Of a stretch of 64,000 nucleotides of DNA, positions 19,822-48,283 are shown one piece after another (within the stretch, counting starts at the first letter, position 1; each line of letters begins with the position of its first letter). The stretch is taken from assembly GCF_900324465.2 (NCBI RefSeq), contig NC_046625.1, forward strand, positions 17,871,519-17,935,518. The letters are read 5' to 3'. The DNA is from Anabas testudineus (lineage: Eukaryota; Chordata; Actinopteri; Anabantiformes; Anabantidae). A program made the position numbers and the translations under genes. A model generated the notes under the pieces. That model did no database searches, was not told where the DNA came from, and was given only the letters and a program-made list of their open reading frames with translations.

Positions 19822-20957
19822 ATGAACAACTTGAATGACCCACCCAGATGGAACATCCAACCAGACCCCAGAGGAAGAGGGGCAGGAGCCGGTGATGGGA
19901 ACCAGTGGAATTACGCACTCCTGGTCCCCATGCTGGGACTAGCTGCGTTTCGTAAGTTACACAAGGAGTGATCATGTTAGTTCTACTAACTCCATCACAA
20001 CAGGAAAATATGTAGATATCACAAGACTGTAGATATTGCAAGACACAATCAGTCTGGGCTTCACAAAATCTTACTTGAGAAAAAAAAATGTTAAGATTAT
20101 TGCGTTATAATTTAAGTGTCTCTTCACTGCCCTCTTATTTGTCCAACATCTCCTAAGGTTGGATCTGGACCAGAGAGTCTCAGAGGGAGATCCAGAATGT
20201 CAAAGCCCAGTATGACAAGGATGTGTTTACAATAAAAAGTGAGATGGAGGCACGATATCGGGAGACCTTGACAGAGAGGCGCAGAGCAGCAGCTGTACTA
20301 GAGCTTGAGTTGGAGAAGGAGAGACAAAGGGTCAGAGGCTACAAACAGGCTCTCATTTCACAGAGCCAGCAGCTAATGGAAGAACGGAAACAGCTACAAC
20401 AGGTGAAGTCTCATCCTGCTCCAACTTTGACAGACAGCCTTTTTCTGCTATTGTATTTCTCTTCTAGCCCATAGCTTCATTACCAAAAACTGTTTTCCTC
20501 CCTTTACAAGGAGCGAGAGGCCTTGGAGGAAGAGAAGCAAAGGCTGGTAAAGTCTGGCGCTGCAGGTGCTGTGCTGCATCATGCCCTGGAACGAGAGAAC
20601 AACTGGTACCAGCGAGCAACAGCTACACTGAAGGAATTAGAGAGTCTGCTTGTGGAGCGCCAGAATGCCTACTGCTCCCTCATCCAACCTCGAGATCAGC
20701 GGCTGGAAATGGAGAAGAACATGCTGCTAAAGGTGGTTAAAGACCCCATTGCAACAGAACTGAATCTAGAATCTGACCTGAAGGATATTTTTAAGAGAGA
20801 TAAGCACTGTGCAGACCTGTTAAACATGGACAAGAGGAAGAATGGAAGCCTCATGTGGGTGTATCTCAAGTACTGGCAGCTGCAGGTCACTGTCCAGAAA
20901 CACAGGAGAGCCGAGGAAGCAATATTAGGAGGGAAAGTCCAGCCTTGCACAAAGTGA
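19822..20957 (+). CDS. ccdc127: Coiled-coil domain-containing protein 127
   Basis: Three coding exons, 19822-19951, 20158-20402 and 20511-20957, join in frame to 273 residues (human about 260). The start MNNLNDPPRWNIQP and the segment WNYALLVPMLGLAAFRWIW match the CCDC127 N-terminus, including a hydrophobic stretch that may anchor or insert in a membrane. A long Arg/Glu/Lys-rich coiled coil follows at about residues 60-150. The C-terminal half has the family motifs ERENNWYQRA, ERQNAYCSL and LMWVYLKYWQLQV. The molecular function is poorly known; the mammalian protein has been linked to mitochondria. The head-to-head arrangement with sdha is the same as in mammals and supports the identification. 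Confidence 0.93.
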
Positions 20958-22452
20958 CAAAATAAATTGATATGCTGATGTTTTTTATTTGACTCTGAAG
21001 AATGTTCGCAGTATGTGTCTCAGGAATGGAAAATACATGTATTTTTCTCTGGGTTAGTTGTTACTTGATATGGATATTGAGGAATCAATCTAAAGATAAT
21101 CTTTTTTGGAATGCTGAAAACAAATTTGACCATAACTTCACAAACACCAAATAAAAATCATTAGCTTTAACTTAACTATGGAAAACAGATAAATACACCT
21201 TAGAATCATTTTGATAATATCCATATTGGATACACTACTGACACTAAATTAATTATACAGATGTTTTTTTGCTTTTGTTTTTTTTTTTTTTTTTCCCTCC
21301 CACTTTGTCTCTTAGGAGATTTGTGTGTTGAAATCTATCTGTGCCATGTAGGTGAGAACTAGCCACATTTTTAATAAATTCCATGTGATACTATAGAGTA
21401 CATAACTGGAAATACACTGTTAATTAGTTTAAGCAAAACACATTATCAATGCAGTTTTGTTTAGTTTCCACAGGGTAATTGTAAGTCTTTTGTTAGTGTG
21501 CTATGTGTTGATGGACTTACTTTTTTATCTGTCCATGGAGTTTTCTTCATCTATAACATCCATATTTACAGTTATGTAATGTAACAGTACAATGCTGAGT
21601 GTATTTTAACAGCATAGCAGTTTCTCTTCACTGATTTGAAATATCTTGTCTTTAATACAGGTGTGAGGGAACCTCATAATTATCAGGGTGGCAGAACTGT
21701 ACTGAAGGTGCACGTGAATCTAAATAAGGGAACAGAGCTGTTGTATTATGTATTGACCTTACTTTTTTAAGTATGTTCTGGATGTAATACCAGGAATTCA
21801 AGTGTAGTGACACTTACCTCTCTGTGCAACACTTCAAATACATCTTGAGTTTAAAGTTTTTAAAATTCAATTTGTGTTTTCACCTTAGAGCATCCAAAGT
21901 ACTGGAGTGCACACAAAAAACTATGTCAGTTTACTTGGGAACTTTCTGTATTGTCTTACCACAGTTGGTTGCTGCCAGTGAATTCAAAATAATTGGAAAT
22001 GACTGACAATCACTAAAGTGTCATTTATTCCAACAACATAGGTTTCAGAAATCTTAAAAGAATCAGTCTAATAATGTGTTCAAATCTACTGTACAGTATA
22101 TTATTGATAAACTTGTTTGCCTATTTATTACTTCATTATGTCCACATTATTAGACCTTTATAAACAAAACAAAATGGGAATTTAATTGTGAAGAATAAAT
22201 CCAGTGAGAATTTCTCCTAATATATCACTTAATATCATTATTCCAACAAGTCTGTTATTTGTATGTTGATAGAAATATCAAGTTACTTAGCATATGAAAG
22301 CCTCAACTACAGTATAATTTAGTATTTCTTTCACATAACATTAAACCTCTGCAGTTTTCTAAACGAAACCAATTTATAATTAGCCTAAACGATTAATTTG
22401 TAACCCATAATATCTATGTTATATTTTCTAAAGTGCAATCCACATCCCTCCA
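20958..22452. other. ccdc127 3' UTR and intergenic stretch
   Basis: The stretch is AT-rich. It contains candidate ccdc127 polyadenylation hexamers at 20961-20966, only four bases after the stop, and more plausibly at 21150-21155. A T-rich tract lies near 21280-21295. On the opposite strand AATAAA (plus-strand 22124-22129) could end the unrecognised minus-strand gene. No coding exon was recognised. Confidence 0.5.
21150..21155 (+). terminator. ccdc127: Candidate ccdc127 polyadenylation signal
   Basis: AATAAA lies 193 bp after the ccdc127 stop codon, in an A-rich context typical of a short 3' UTR. Confidence 0.4.
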
Positions 22453-23127
22453 TCACTCCCTCCTCTGTGTCCGATCGGAGATTTCTCTTGGAGAGGACAT
22501 AAGGCTTGAAGCTCTGAAGTTTATTCTGACTGGTTTGCTGAGGTCCTGGGTTATAGTAGTCGCTTCTTGTTTGCCCACTCCACTTATCAGCTTTTGTATG
22601 ACTGGCTGTTGTTGTGGTGGCTTAAAGGTGGTTGTAGCATCATGTAGGTCCCTGGTGGTGTTAAAGAAGGGGAGGTGGTGCTCTGTCATGGGTCTGTTGT
22701 GGCTGCCCAGCTTAATCGTCTGGCTGGGACTCCTCTCGACCATGAAGTGCACCACCTGTTGCTGTTTATAACTCTCTCTGCGGCTGTTGTCTGTCTCCGA
22801 CAGTGTGAGCCTGTAACACAGTGCATACACCTTATTTTTTTCACTGCCAGTCACGTTCACTGTACAGGTGTTTTTCTTGAGGTGATAGGCAGAAATATTA
22901 CTGATCAACACAATGAATACAGAGGTAAAGTAAAGTAAATGTATTGCAGCACATAAAAACTTGGAAAATGTCAAATAAATGACAACAACCTACTTGAATT
23001 GGGGTCTCGTTTCAATGACCAGGCTCAGCCAGTCTGCTTGGTAGCTCTCTCTCTTCCACTGGTTGTCCTCCTGGAGATCACAGTAGGAGTTCACCAGGTA
23101 GCAGCCTCCTCTGCTTACACAGTGCAT
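22453..23127 (-). CDS. Unrecognised two-exon gene of 174 residues
   Basis: On the minus strand, exon 22994-23127 (from ATG) and exon 22453-22843 are separated by a 149 bp GT-AG intron and join exactly in frame into 174 residues ending in TGA. The N-terminal part is Cys- and Trp-containing (MHCVSRGGCYLVNSYCDL, then W-RESYQADWLSLVIETRPQF). The rest is polar and proline-containing, with TTTFKPPQQQPV and DLSKPVRINFRASSL, and is probably extended or disordered. There is no signal peptide, membrane segment or domain I can name. The general look (many short polar motifs with Pro and Thr) recalls small ciliary or sperm microtubule-associated proteins, but that is only a guess. Support comes from the clean splice junction, the closed frame and the biased amino-acid content. 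It could still be a chance model or a lineage-specific gene. Confidence 0.5.
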
Positions 23128-24272
23128 GGTGTGAGTCTGATAAGTACTAATTGATGCGAAAACTCATGGGAAAAGGAAACAACAACAAGCCATCAAGCTA
23201 TGTGTGTTTCTCTGTGTGTGTCATGTAGTCTGAGATTTGTGTGTGTTGGGCAATGTCTTAAATATCCAGTCTTGTTTCTATTTTTACTCGTCTGCATCAC
23301 ATTGTAGTGAACGAAGTGAATGCCCCCCCTCCCCAACACTTAAGGCATCCTGAAGGTTGGTTTTCATTTGAAAAAGAACTTTAGTTCTTTCCATGACGTG
23401 AGCAAATCACATGAATCCAGAGCAAGGTTGAATGTGGACACTCACTGTTGCTCTAGGAGCTTGTATTTCTTGTGAAACTTACCACAAAGTTACATTTTTG
23501 TATTTTGGGGGAATGAAAGTGTGTGTATGTGAAAAGAAATATGCAATGACTCATCTGTTTTAATGAAATGCACCCAGTGTTTATACCATCGGGTCAAAGA
23601 AAAATATTCTCCTACTCCTCAGATGTCTCTCACATAAGCTACATGTCACAGGAAGGAAACAGCTGAAGGCAATGAGATCACTTTCAGTAATAATCCACCT
23701 CATTAATCCAAAGCCATGCCTGTGTCTTGTCCAGTTTCAAGCTGCAAAAAATAATGTTTGCGATTTGAGACATACTTTTCCACTATATTTCTGTCAGTTG
23801 TTAAATTACTCTGCACAGCATCTTCACAGGTAAACATCTTGACTGTGAACATTTGAACGTCTGTAACAGAATATCACCATGAATCTTGATTACTCTGGAT
23901 GTCAGGAGATCACTGGCCGCCCCACCTTTATCAAACTGTGAGTTTGAAACTGAATCGGTGGTGTGGTGATGGTATGACTGAGGCACTGGAAGCTATGCTG
24001 GACTGGTCCCAGCAACACAAGCATTGCATGACATCAGTTTTATGCACAATCATCACTAAAACATATTGCTATGACAACATCAACATACATTCATAAACAA
24101 GCAAGTATTTTGTCATGTGTATAAGAAGTAATTAGTTTCCCCTCATGAATAGTCAGTTATACAGTAAAATTATTGAATGCAGTGTGTTAATACTGAATAT
24201 GGATAAATATCATTTTTTAGCATGAATATTATTTTGAAAAAAGCATGTATCTATAGAGATGTCACATTAAAT

Positions 24273-24470
24273 ACACTGCCATTCAAAAAGTCTGTGGTCA
24301 CTTAGAAATGTCCATTCAGATTTTATCATATAAGGTTGATCAAAACATAGAGCACACTTTGTGTTAAAAAGCACAATAGCTAGATTAAGCCATCTTTATA
24401 ATGGAATATCTACATAGACATACACAGGCAGCAACAGTCATGTGCTCCAAGAGATAGGTAGAAAAATGCT
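24273..24470. mobile_element. Tc1-like transposon end fragment
   Basis: The sequence starts with ACTGCCATTCAAAAAGTCTG followed by GGTCACTTAGAAATGTCC, a close match to the inverted-repeat end of a common fish Tc1 family as I remember it. It continues with the sub-terminal TAATGGAATATCTACATAG segment. No transposase coding or matching right end is seen, so only one end survives. Confidence 0.6.
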
Positions 24471-24717
24471 ATATAGGTGCTGACCATTTACTCCAAACCT
24501 TTTTACAGCTGTGTACATTTAGATGGCGTCATCATTTTGGCTCTGCATGCCACCATGATAGAACTGAAAAAAATCAAGATGTGCTTAAAGTGCAAAATTA
24601 CCAACCTGTCTGTACAAACAACTGCATGAATTAACTAATGTGCTCACTCTTCTGTACTTCACACAATTAAAGTGAACAAAGTAGAAAGTGAACATTAGTC
24701 TTGTTTCAAATAATGAA

Positions 24718-24723
24718 TTTATT
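24718..24723 (-). terminator. mrpl32: Candidate mrpl32 polyadenylation signal
   Basis: TTTATT on the plus strand reads AATAAA on the mrpl32 strand, about 360 bp past the mrpl32 stop codon. Confidence 0.45.
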
Positions 24724-25082
24724 GTCAAACGTCAAATATTATACAGCAAATCTCTGACAGACTTGGCTTGAATTCTAACAAAAGGGAGAAAACATGATAT
24801 GTCATATGAGAATTTCTACAAACATTGATTATATGATATAGCGAGTTCACACACAGATAAATGGAAATGTATGTCTGATCCAATATTTATCAAAAATCCT
24901 ATATCTGCTGAAAAAAAAACAACAACAACAAATCTCTCTATGGATACATCAACCTCTTGCATGTAATGAATTAAGAGTCAAATGGACAAAATCCACTATG
25001 TCAAGTAAAGCATCTCTGTGTATCTGACCAGATCTGGGTCAAACTGAAGGTATGTAGCAAAAGAAGCCTTAACATGTCAGGA

Positions 25083-26351
25083 TTAATGGCCAAACCAGGC
25101 GGGCCTTTTCCTGGCTCTCTCCACTATCCTCTTGTCTTTGTCCTGCTGGTTTGGCGTCTCACCCTCATAAAGCACGACTGTCTCCACAGTCGGGGCCCTC
25201 AGAGGGCCTCCTTCTATTGCTTGAATCTGTTGACGGATCAGACTAGTCTCCTTGCAGACTTTAGCATAACAGAAACCGCACAGGATGTGTTTCTGTTTCA
25301 AGTGGCCACACTCTGGACATGGCTCGATGTTGGTCTGAGAGAGGGAGACACAGAAAGAGACAGTAAAGGCTGTGTGTCAAACGGTGGTTTGTAGAGGAAA
25401 CAGTGGCTGTAAGAGACATTTCTATATTATGTGCACTCAGTTAACATCAACTGACTGTGGAGCTTGAAAGTTTGTGAAGCCTTAGAATGTTTTCTATATT
25501 TTCACAAATATGACCTAAAATGTGACCAGAGTCTTACGCAGCTAAATCAAGTTTATTGATATTAATGTTAAATATATACCTGATTCAATTTGCAAAGAGC
25601 AAGGCATGTTTATATTGAGGCTTGTTAATGTAGCCCTAATGCTTTGCATAAGACAAACCAAATGTATAGAGGTGAGATACAACTAATAATACCACTGCTA
25701 AACAGAGGCAGTAAAGACAGAGTCAAAATTAGTCACACTTGTGTGTCTGAGTGAAGCCCCCTCCAGATGATCTATTCACCATACCTACCTTGACTTTTAG
25801 GAGTTTGCTGTCAGCTCTCCTTCTGGTGCGGTTAACCTCAATTGTTCGTCTTTTCTTGGGTGCTGCCATCCACAGGATCCCATCTAACAGGCCAGGGGGC
25901 TGCTCCTGACTCTGTTGCTCATCCAATTGCTCGTCATGGTCGACCTGAGGCAAGAGGCTGGGGCCATTCACTGCAAGCACTGGAGCTGGAGCATAGGAAG
26001 TTCAATGTTATTTAAAAAGATGAAGTTATAAGTTAGTTTAGGATGACCTGAAAAAAACGGGATTGCAAGTATAGAAGGATGTTTAGAGAAGATGACAGTC
26101 AAAGACAGCTGGGGACGTCAGTTAAAGTAGGTAGTAGTTTTAAACTACAGTTACATTTATGCACACTGTGTGTTTGTGTGTAGTAGTCAGAGGCAGAGGT
26201 TGCTACCAAGCAGTAGCGTTAGCTACCGTCTGGAGCTGTAACTAGTAAACTCACCCAGTTGTTGTTCTAATCCCGCCACCTGCAAGAGTCTGCTTTCAAT
26301 ATGGAGCAAAGAGCATCTGAGGCTATGCACTAAAGCGGCTAAATTCATCAT
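25083..26351 (-). CDS. mrpl32: Mitochondrial ribosomal protein L32 (bL32m)
   Basis: This is a large-subunit protein of the mitochondrial ribosome. Three exons on the minus strand, 26255-26351, 25789-25985 and 25083-25334, join in frame to 181 residues (human 188). The N-terminus is a basic, Leu-rich presequence. The mature part starts near [19 protein letters not shown], the bL32 signature. A zinc-ribbon follows with four cysteines, CPEC (about 104-107) and CGFC (about 117-120). The C-terminus has [15 protein letters not shown] and ends RPAWFGH. In mammals and yeast the precursor is cleaved by the m-AAA protease and this step gates mitoribosome assembly. Two adjacent ATG codons begin the frame; the outer one is used here. 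The gene is head-to-head with psma2, as in human. Confidence 0.96.
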
Positions 26352-26927
26352 TTTGTTGTCACCACGTTTCTTTTCCTCTCAACATGTCAAACAGCTCACG
26401 GTCACTGAGGGTTAGTACGTCACTAAGCAGCGACAACAAGCTATACTTCTTCTTCTCCTGGTTAATTTCCGGTTGGTATGTGCAACTCTGGCCTCGTGAT
26501 GCCATCTAGCGGTCAACTTTCCAAACGGCACAGCGGTGTTCCCTGGGCGCTGATTCAAGCTCGGATCAGTAAATTTAAAGGGTTTTGATCATCTATTTCT
26601 ATTTAGAAATTCAGTTCAGTCAGCCAGACGTCCTGGGGAAGAGTTGTAACGTTTAGCTTCTGGGTTTCTTAAAATATTAATAATTACTGGACAATATAGT
26701 TTTTATATATATATTTTTTTAGTTCTGTGTCCCAATACCAGTCTCTACCCATGTGTCTCGTGTTTACATTAATTAAATTAACTGTGACTCTTTTCCCACT
26801 CTCGAATGAACAAGTGTCTCAAATGGATGGATAATAACTCTGCCCTGTGTTGTCAACCTCTCCATAGGGGGCGGTAAACACACTGTGACCATCCTCCGCT
26901 AACACACAGTAGAAGAAGACGGTCAAG
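26352..26927. promoter_or_regulatory. Bidirectional promoter region, mrpl32/psma2
   Basis: The start codons of the two divergent genes are 576 bp apart. There is no obvious TATA element at the expected distances. The plus-strand side has a short GC-containing stretch just before psma2 and a YY1-like motif at the ATG. Both genes encode ubiquitous proteins, consistent with a shared housekeeping promoter. Confidence 0.6.
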
Positions 26928-29582
<2,655 letters not shown>

Positions 29583-30298
29583 ACACACCCAGCCTGGTGA
29601 AGGGGCTCTCTGGCCACATTTCAGGACAAAGAAACAACAGCACAGTAGCCAACTGTCTCATGACACTTGCTTTTTGTAAACTTAGTTTGGCTACACTATG
29701 TTAAGCCTATTTGTTACTGCCCTGACAAAACATGGGTGGATGAATGCCATAACTTAACTATATTCAAGTCTATTCATTTGATCTGACAGCATGTTTGGGA
29801 TTAATACCAGAGGGAAAAAGTATTTTGAGACAACCTTGGTGCCGCTAATTTTGCTGCCATTCACAACGACATTGACTAAACTGATGGATCACATATCTAA
29901 TTGACTTTGTTGTCAAACACATAGCCTGGCACTGTGAAATGTGGCAGCTGGCTACTGTGCATGTGAAATGTGGGCTGATGAGTGAAATCTCAAGTCTTTC
30001 ACTGAATCTGAAGTTTTATTTCTGATTACCACTGCAAAGGCAATGCTACTGGTTTAATCACCTACAAATCCATTAAACGTTTATTATAGAAAAACAGCAA
30101 AAAAGAAAAAAAAAAAATCCAGAACATTGATGTGTTTCTAACCAGATCACAAGTAGCGAGGAGTCAGTGAAACTTCAGTGAGGTTTTACAGTCAGCACAG
30201 TTGACTGTACAGCAGTTTTACACATTGTACTTTTTTTTTTCAGGCTAGAAACAATTCTAGAGTTTGTATTTTCTCTTCTGTAATCTGTCACTTATTCA

Positions 30299-30304
30299 AA
30301 TAAA
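30299..30304 (+). terminator. psma2: Candidate psma2 polyadenylation signal
   Basis: AATAAA lies 717 bp after the psma2 stop codon and just before the CpG-richer start of the atad2 upstream region. Confidence 0.5.
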
Positions 30305-30401
30305 AGCCACTCGGTTGATGCTGACTCTGTGCATTAAATGCTTTTCTTGGACACGGCCCCTGCAGACTGAAGGACGCTCTCAGCTCCGCTTGTTTGTGCG
30401 G

Positions 30402-30706
30402 ATGAGCGCGAACTGGCGTTTAGCCACTAGTAGCTCGACCACTGCGCGATCCTACGCCGGAACTCCTTTTCAAATTTCATATGTATCTCTTCTTATATTG
30501 TTTTTAAACAGCTAGTGCACCTGATGCATTAACATCAACAGCTGTCACTATTAAAATGCACCGTGTCTTCAGTGATATGAAAAAAAAAAAAAAAAACACT
30601 TTTGCAGTTCGACTTCATTTACAATTTTTGCACGCAGGTCTATTTCTCGTGGCGGCAGCTCCGAGCTCAGCTTACCCCATAACCTCTGATGACGTTTATG
30701 GCGCCA
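30402..30706 (+). promoter_or_regulatory. atad2: atad2 promoter region with E2F-like sites
   Basis: Two E2F-like elements are visible: GCGCGAA near 30406 (TTCGCGC on the other strand) and the palindrome TGGCGCCA at 30699-30706. A CRE-like TGACGTTT lies at about 30690. ATAD2 is a known E2F target and cofactor in mammals, so the sites are plausible. Binding is inferred. Confidence 0.4.
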
Positions 30707-30872
30707 GAAATCAAGGGTTTAGTGAGGAGCTCGTTCGTCAGCTGGCGGATATTCTCCATTATCTGTGTTATGGTGGCGGCAACGTAAACGTTGAACAGTT
30801 TAACGTTTAGGGAAGGATAAAGGGGTAGCTGACCGTCGTTCCGAGCAGGGATAGGGTCGGTTGGCAGTCAAG

Positions 30873-45197
<14,325 letters not shown>

Positions 45198-45340
45198 CTT
45201 TTCCACAATGTGATACTTTTAAATACTCACACTCATTCACAGCTGTGTAAATATACAAACATTGATTCTATTTTCATTGCAATCTACAAGTATTTCTATT
45301 TGTGCATTAGCTAAAACTTTTTATTACCTGGTCTCTTTAT

Positions 45341-45346
45341 ATTAAA
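45341..45346 (+). terminator. atad2: Candidate atad2 polyadenylation signal
   Basis: ATTAAA lies 144 bp after the atad2 stop codon, followed by a GT-rich stretch (TGTTGTGTGTC) typical of a downstream element. Confidence 0.5.
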
Positions 45347-46199
45347 TGGTTTACCTCTGTTGTGTGTCTTTTTGTGAGCTCAAGATTTTGACTAAAACTA
45401 GGGCTTAAGTTTATGAATAGTCACGTCATAGCTGATAGTGTGACCTTTGCCATCATTTTAGCTAACAGTGTGTATAGAGCACTTGTATTAAGTATAATGT
45501 TTACTTTTTATTCCTGTTTCTTCAGGAAGTGTGGCACAAGCACAAGTAACTGATACATTCAGGTCTGTAAATATTGGAACAATTATACTTTTTCAGGGCT
45601 TTTTGGAGTCTTTACAATACCGCGTTGAATTTGCATTGAAACACTCATAATGTGACTCAAAAATAGGTGTGTATGAAAATGACTGCAATGCCCGACTGGT
45701 TAATGTCAAACCCTTTCAATTGAGTTGTATGTTTCTTCTCACTATACAAGTATCTTGGACCAACTTTCAGTTTCATTATCAAGTCTTACACCTTGTATCA
45801 CCTCAGTCGTTTTATGCAAATGGTGGCAGACCGATACAAATAACGTGTACTGTCAAGTTACTAATTCAGCTAGCAACGATGGCGTTTTGTAATATATATA
45901 TATAATAAGGCGTTTGCACAATGGCTTTTGAAATAATTACTGATAATAAGAATTGCAACAAGAAAAGGTATCATGTGTAAAGAAAGGAAACTTTGCAATG
46001 TCAGTGTTGTCCTCAAGTAGCTTTTCAGCCTGCCCTCATAGGTCATGTAAGGACAATTTGGCAGAGAGCCGGCTCGGGAAACAAATACATTTACTGCACA
46101 CTATAAGCCGTGTTTAACATCTAATCTATTTCTGGGCAGCACATGGCTAAATCCGCTTCATGTGTGTTTTATAGTCATAAAATATTAAACATTTTTGCT

Positions 46200-46740
46200 A
46201 AGTTTCCAAAAATTTATAGCAGCGAGAGTCGCCGGGGAATGACGTCAGGACGTATCAGATTGAATGATGACGCCGTTTGATCATTAAAAAAATCTGACGT
46301 TAAAAAATATCAGAGATTTAGGTCAGAAAACAAACACAGTGGCAGCCGTTCCTGTATGAATGTAAGTACGGAGAGCTCCACGTTATAACTTTACAAAGAC
46401 GTGCCGTGGACTTACAATAACCTGTTCCTGACCGAGGAGAGAGATGTCCGGTGTTTCCAGCATCTCCAGACTGGAGCCGTAGCCGTTAGACCGGTCCGTC
46501 TGTCTGCCTCCCTCCCTCCCTCAGTATCGGTAATGCTGCTCTAGTCCCGGCCGGACAGGGGCTGAATGGTTAACCGAGGGAAAGAGAGCCACCGGCGACA
46601 AATACCACCGGACGGAACCTGAAAACAGCTCCGCCGGGACCCAGGAAATCACTCCTCGCCTCGTCCGCCTCGACAGCCTGGTTACGTTAGCAACACAGTG
46701 CACATTTCAGTAGTTCCAGTAAGTTTACCGCCAGACGTGA
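46200..46740 (+). promoter_or_regulatory. zhx1: Probable zhx1 promoter and non-coding first exon(s)
   Basis: A CpG-rich island-like block contains a perfect palindromic CRE, TGACGTCA, at 46240-46247 and another TGACG core near 46267. Two good donor sites follow, GTAAGT at 46362 and GTAAGT at 46719, either of which could end a 5' UTR exon spliced to the acceptor at 48165-48166. Mammalian ZHX1 also has non-coding 5' exons. The transcription start is not placed. Confidence 0.45.
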
Positions 46741-48283
46741 TCAATAATAAAGACTGGCCCGGCTAACACTGGCTAGGTGGAGCACCTCACTGTCATGCTA
46801 ACTACATGCTGTTCAGCTACTTGAGTTATTTGCCCTACTATCTTCATTTATCGCTCAAACGTTACTTTAATCGTAACGAATTAGCTAGCTCACACCTCCA
46901 GATGATTGCGCCTCTTTGATAATTCACATAGCCTCATTGTGGCCAGACAGCATAACAGACAACACACAGTAAATGTTAATAACACCGTATAATCTATTAC
47001 ACAGACATGTACACTGACATGTCGAAAGTGGACATCTGCACCTTTGTTGTAGCACCTGTGTCATACTGAGTGATGTAGTTGTAAGTCAGATAGTAGTCAC
47101 CAAGTGAAACTGTGGTATGATTTATAAATGGTACACATAAGGTGTTAGGCCTCTTCCAATCCAACGATCATCCCACTCGGGTTATTGTTTACAGTATTCG
47201 TGAGCTGGTATAGTCTCTTGGCCTATGTTTGATTTGTATCATGCAACAAAGAGTTACTTAACAATCTTTATGCTCAATAATCAGTTGAAACAAATAAAAC
47301 TACATTTTCACATGGGATCCCTGAAGTTGACAAGGCAGTAATATGTAGAAGCATGTTATCCCGGGGGATATTGTGCTTTAATTGTTCTGACGCATTCCCA
47401 GTCTAATTAGCACACATCAATTAACGCACAGCGGCCCGGAGCCTTTCTTGAGAGTATGGGACTCTTTCCTGTTTTCCCACCTGGACAGATAACTCCAAAG
47501 TACCTTTTTAAATTTAATTTTAATCTGTTTGTGAATTATTATTTGTAGTGTTAAAGATCTAATTAGCGATTCATTTTTATTATAGGTTAAGTGATTATTT
47601 GTTTAGTTAATAAAACTGCCAGAATCAAGTTTGACTTCTCAAAATAGCTTGAAAGCAGAAAGACCTTGTAATTGCAGACTGCACAATTATTAATATAAAT
47701 GTATTACATATAATTTACAAATTTTAAACATATTCCCTACTTGCCTATTACACTGTAAACTTGCATTTATCAGAGATTTGGTGAGGATTATAAATCTAAC
47801 ACATTAAATATGATTAGTTAGTCATTATGACGTGTCAAATGTCGTGCCCATTTATATTTCCTCTCCCCAAGTCTAGTGTTTATCAGTTACATACAGTAAG
47901 AACCATGCTTTGCATAGAGTATGTTGCTTTTCTGATTTCTAAATGATAAAAAAAGATCATTTTTGGAAGACACCAGTAACTATTCGTGTTTAAGGTTAAT
48001 TCTTTAAACTGCACATTGGAACACGTGGAAGAAGGCAGAAAACTGAATCACTCCTTATATTTACTTTTATATGACTGATAGTACTGAAGGAGCCATGTAG
48101 GGTAATGTTTATATGTTAAAATAAAGTTTTCTCGTTTCTATATTTGTTTTGTTCCTTCCACCAGAAACTAATTGTTCAAGGACTCTAGCATGTGAAAGCA
48201 ACCACCTAAGACATGTAAGCCTTCACACTTGTGTCAGATATCATCTTTACCCTGGGGAGAACTATACAGAGTTTGGTTCGGTA

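Larger units (their letters stand above)
23128..25082. other. Intergenic stretch between the unrecognised gene and mrpl32
   Basis: This interval holds upstream sequence of the minus-strand unrecognised gene, a Tc1-like fragment at about 24273-24470 and, at its right end, the mrpl32 3' UTR. The small open frames at 23801-24096 lack family resemblance and splice logic. No RNA gene was recognised. Confidence 0.5.
29583..30872. other. psma2 3' UTR and atad2 upstream region
   Basis: The psma2 3' UTR runs to about 30320, with AATAAA at 30299-30304. From about 30340 the sequence becomes CpG-richer and is the likely atad2 promoter and 5' UTR. An A run lies at 30580-30596. An open frame at 30556-30810 looks incidental. 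Confidence 0.55.
45198..48166. other. atad2 3' UTR, zhx1 promoter and first intron
   Basis: After the short atad2 3' UTR the sequence is AT-rich until about 46200, then shifts to a CpG-richer block at about 46200-46740 that is the likely zhx1 promoter and 5' UTR. The remainder, to 48166, is probably the zhx1 first intron and holds no convincing exon. I searched this interval by eye for C2H2 zinc-finger coding and found none. Confidence 0.5.

Noticed and set aside
30556-30810. Plus-strand open frame of 84 codons upstream of atad2
   Set aside because: It starts at an isolated ATG before a long A run, lies in the promoter-like region and shows no family motif. It could at most be an upstream frame.
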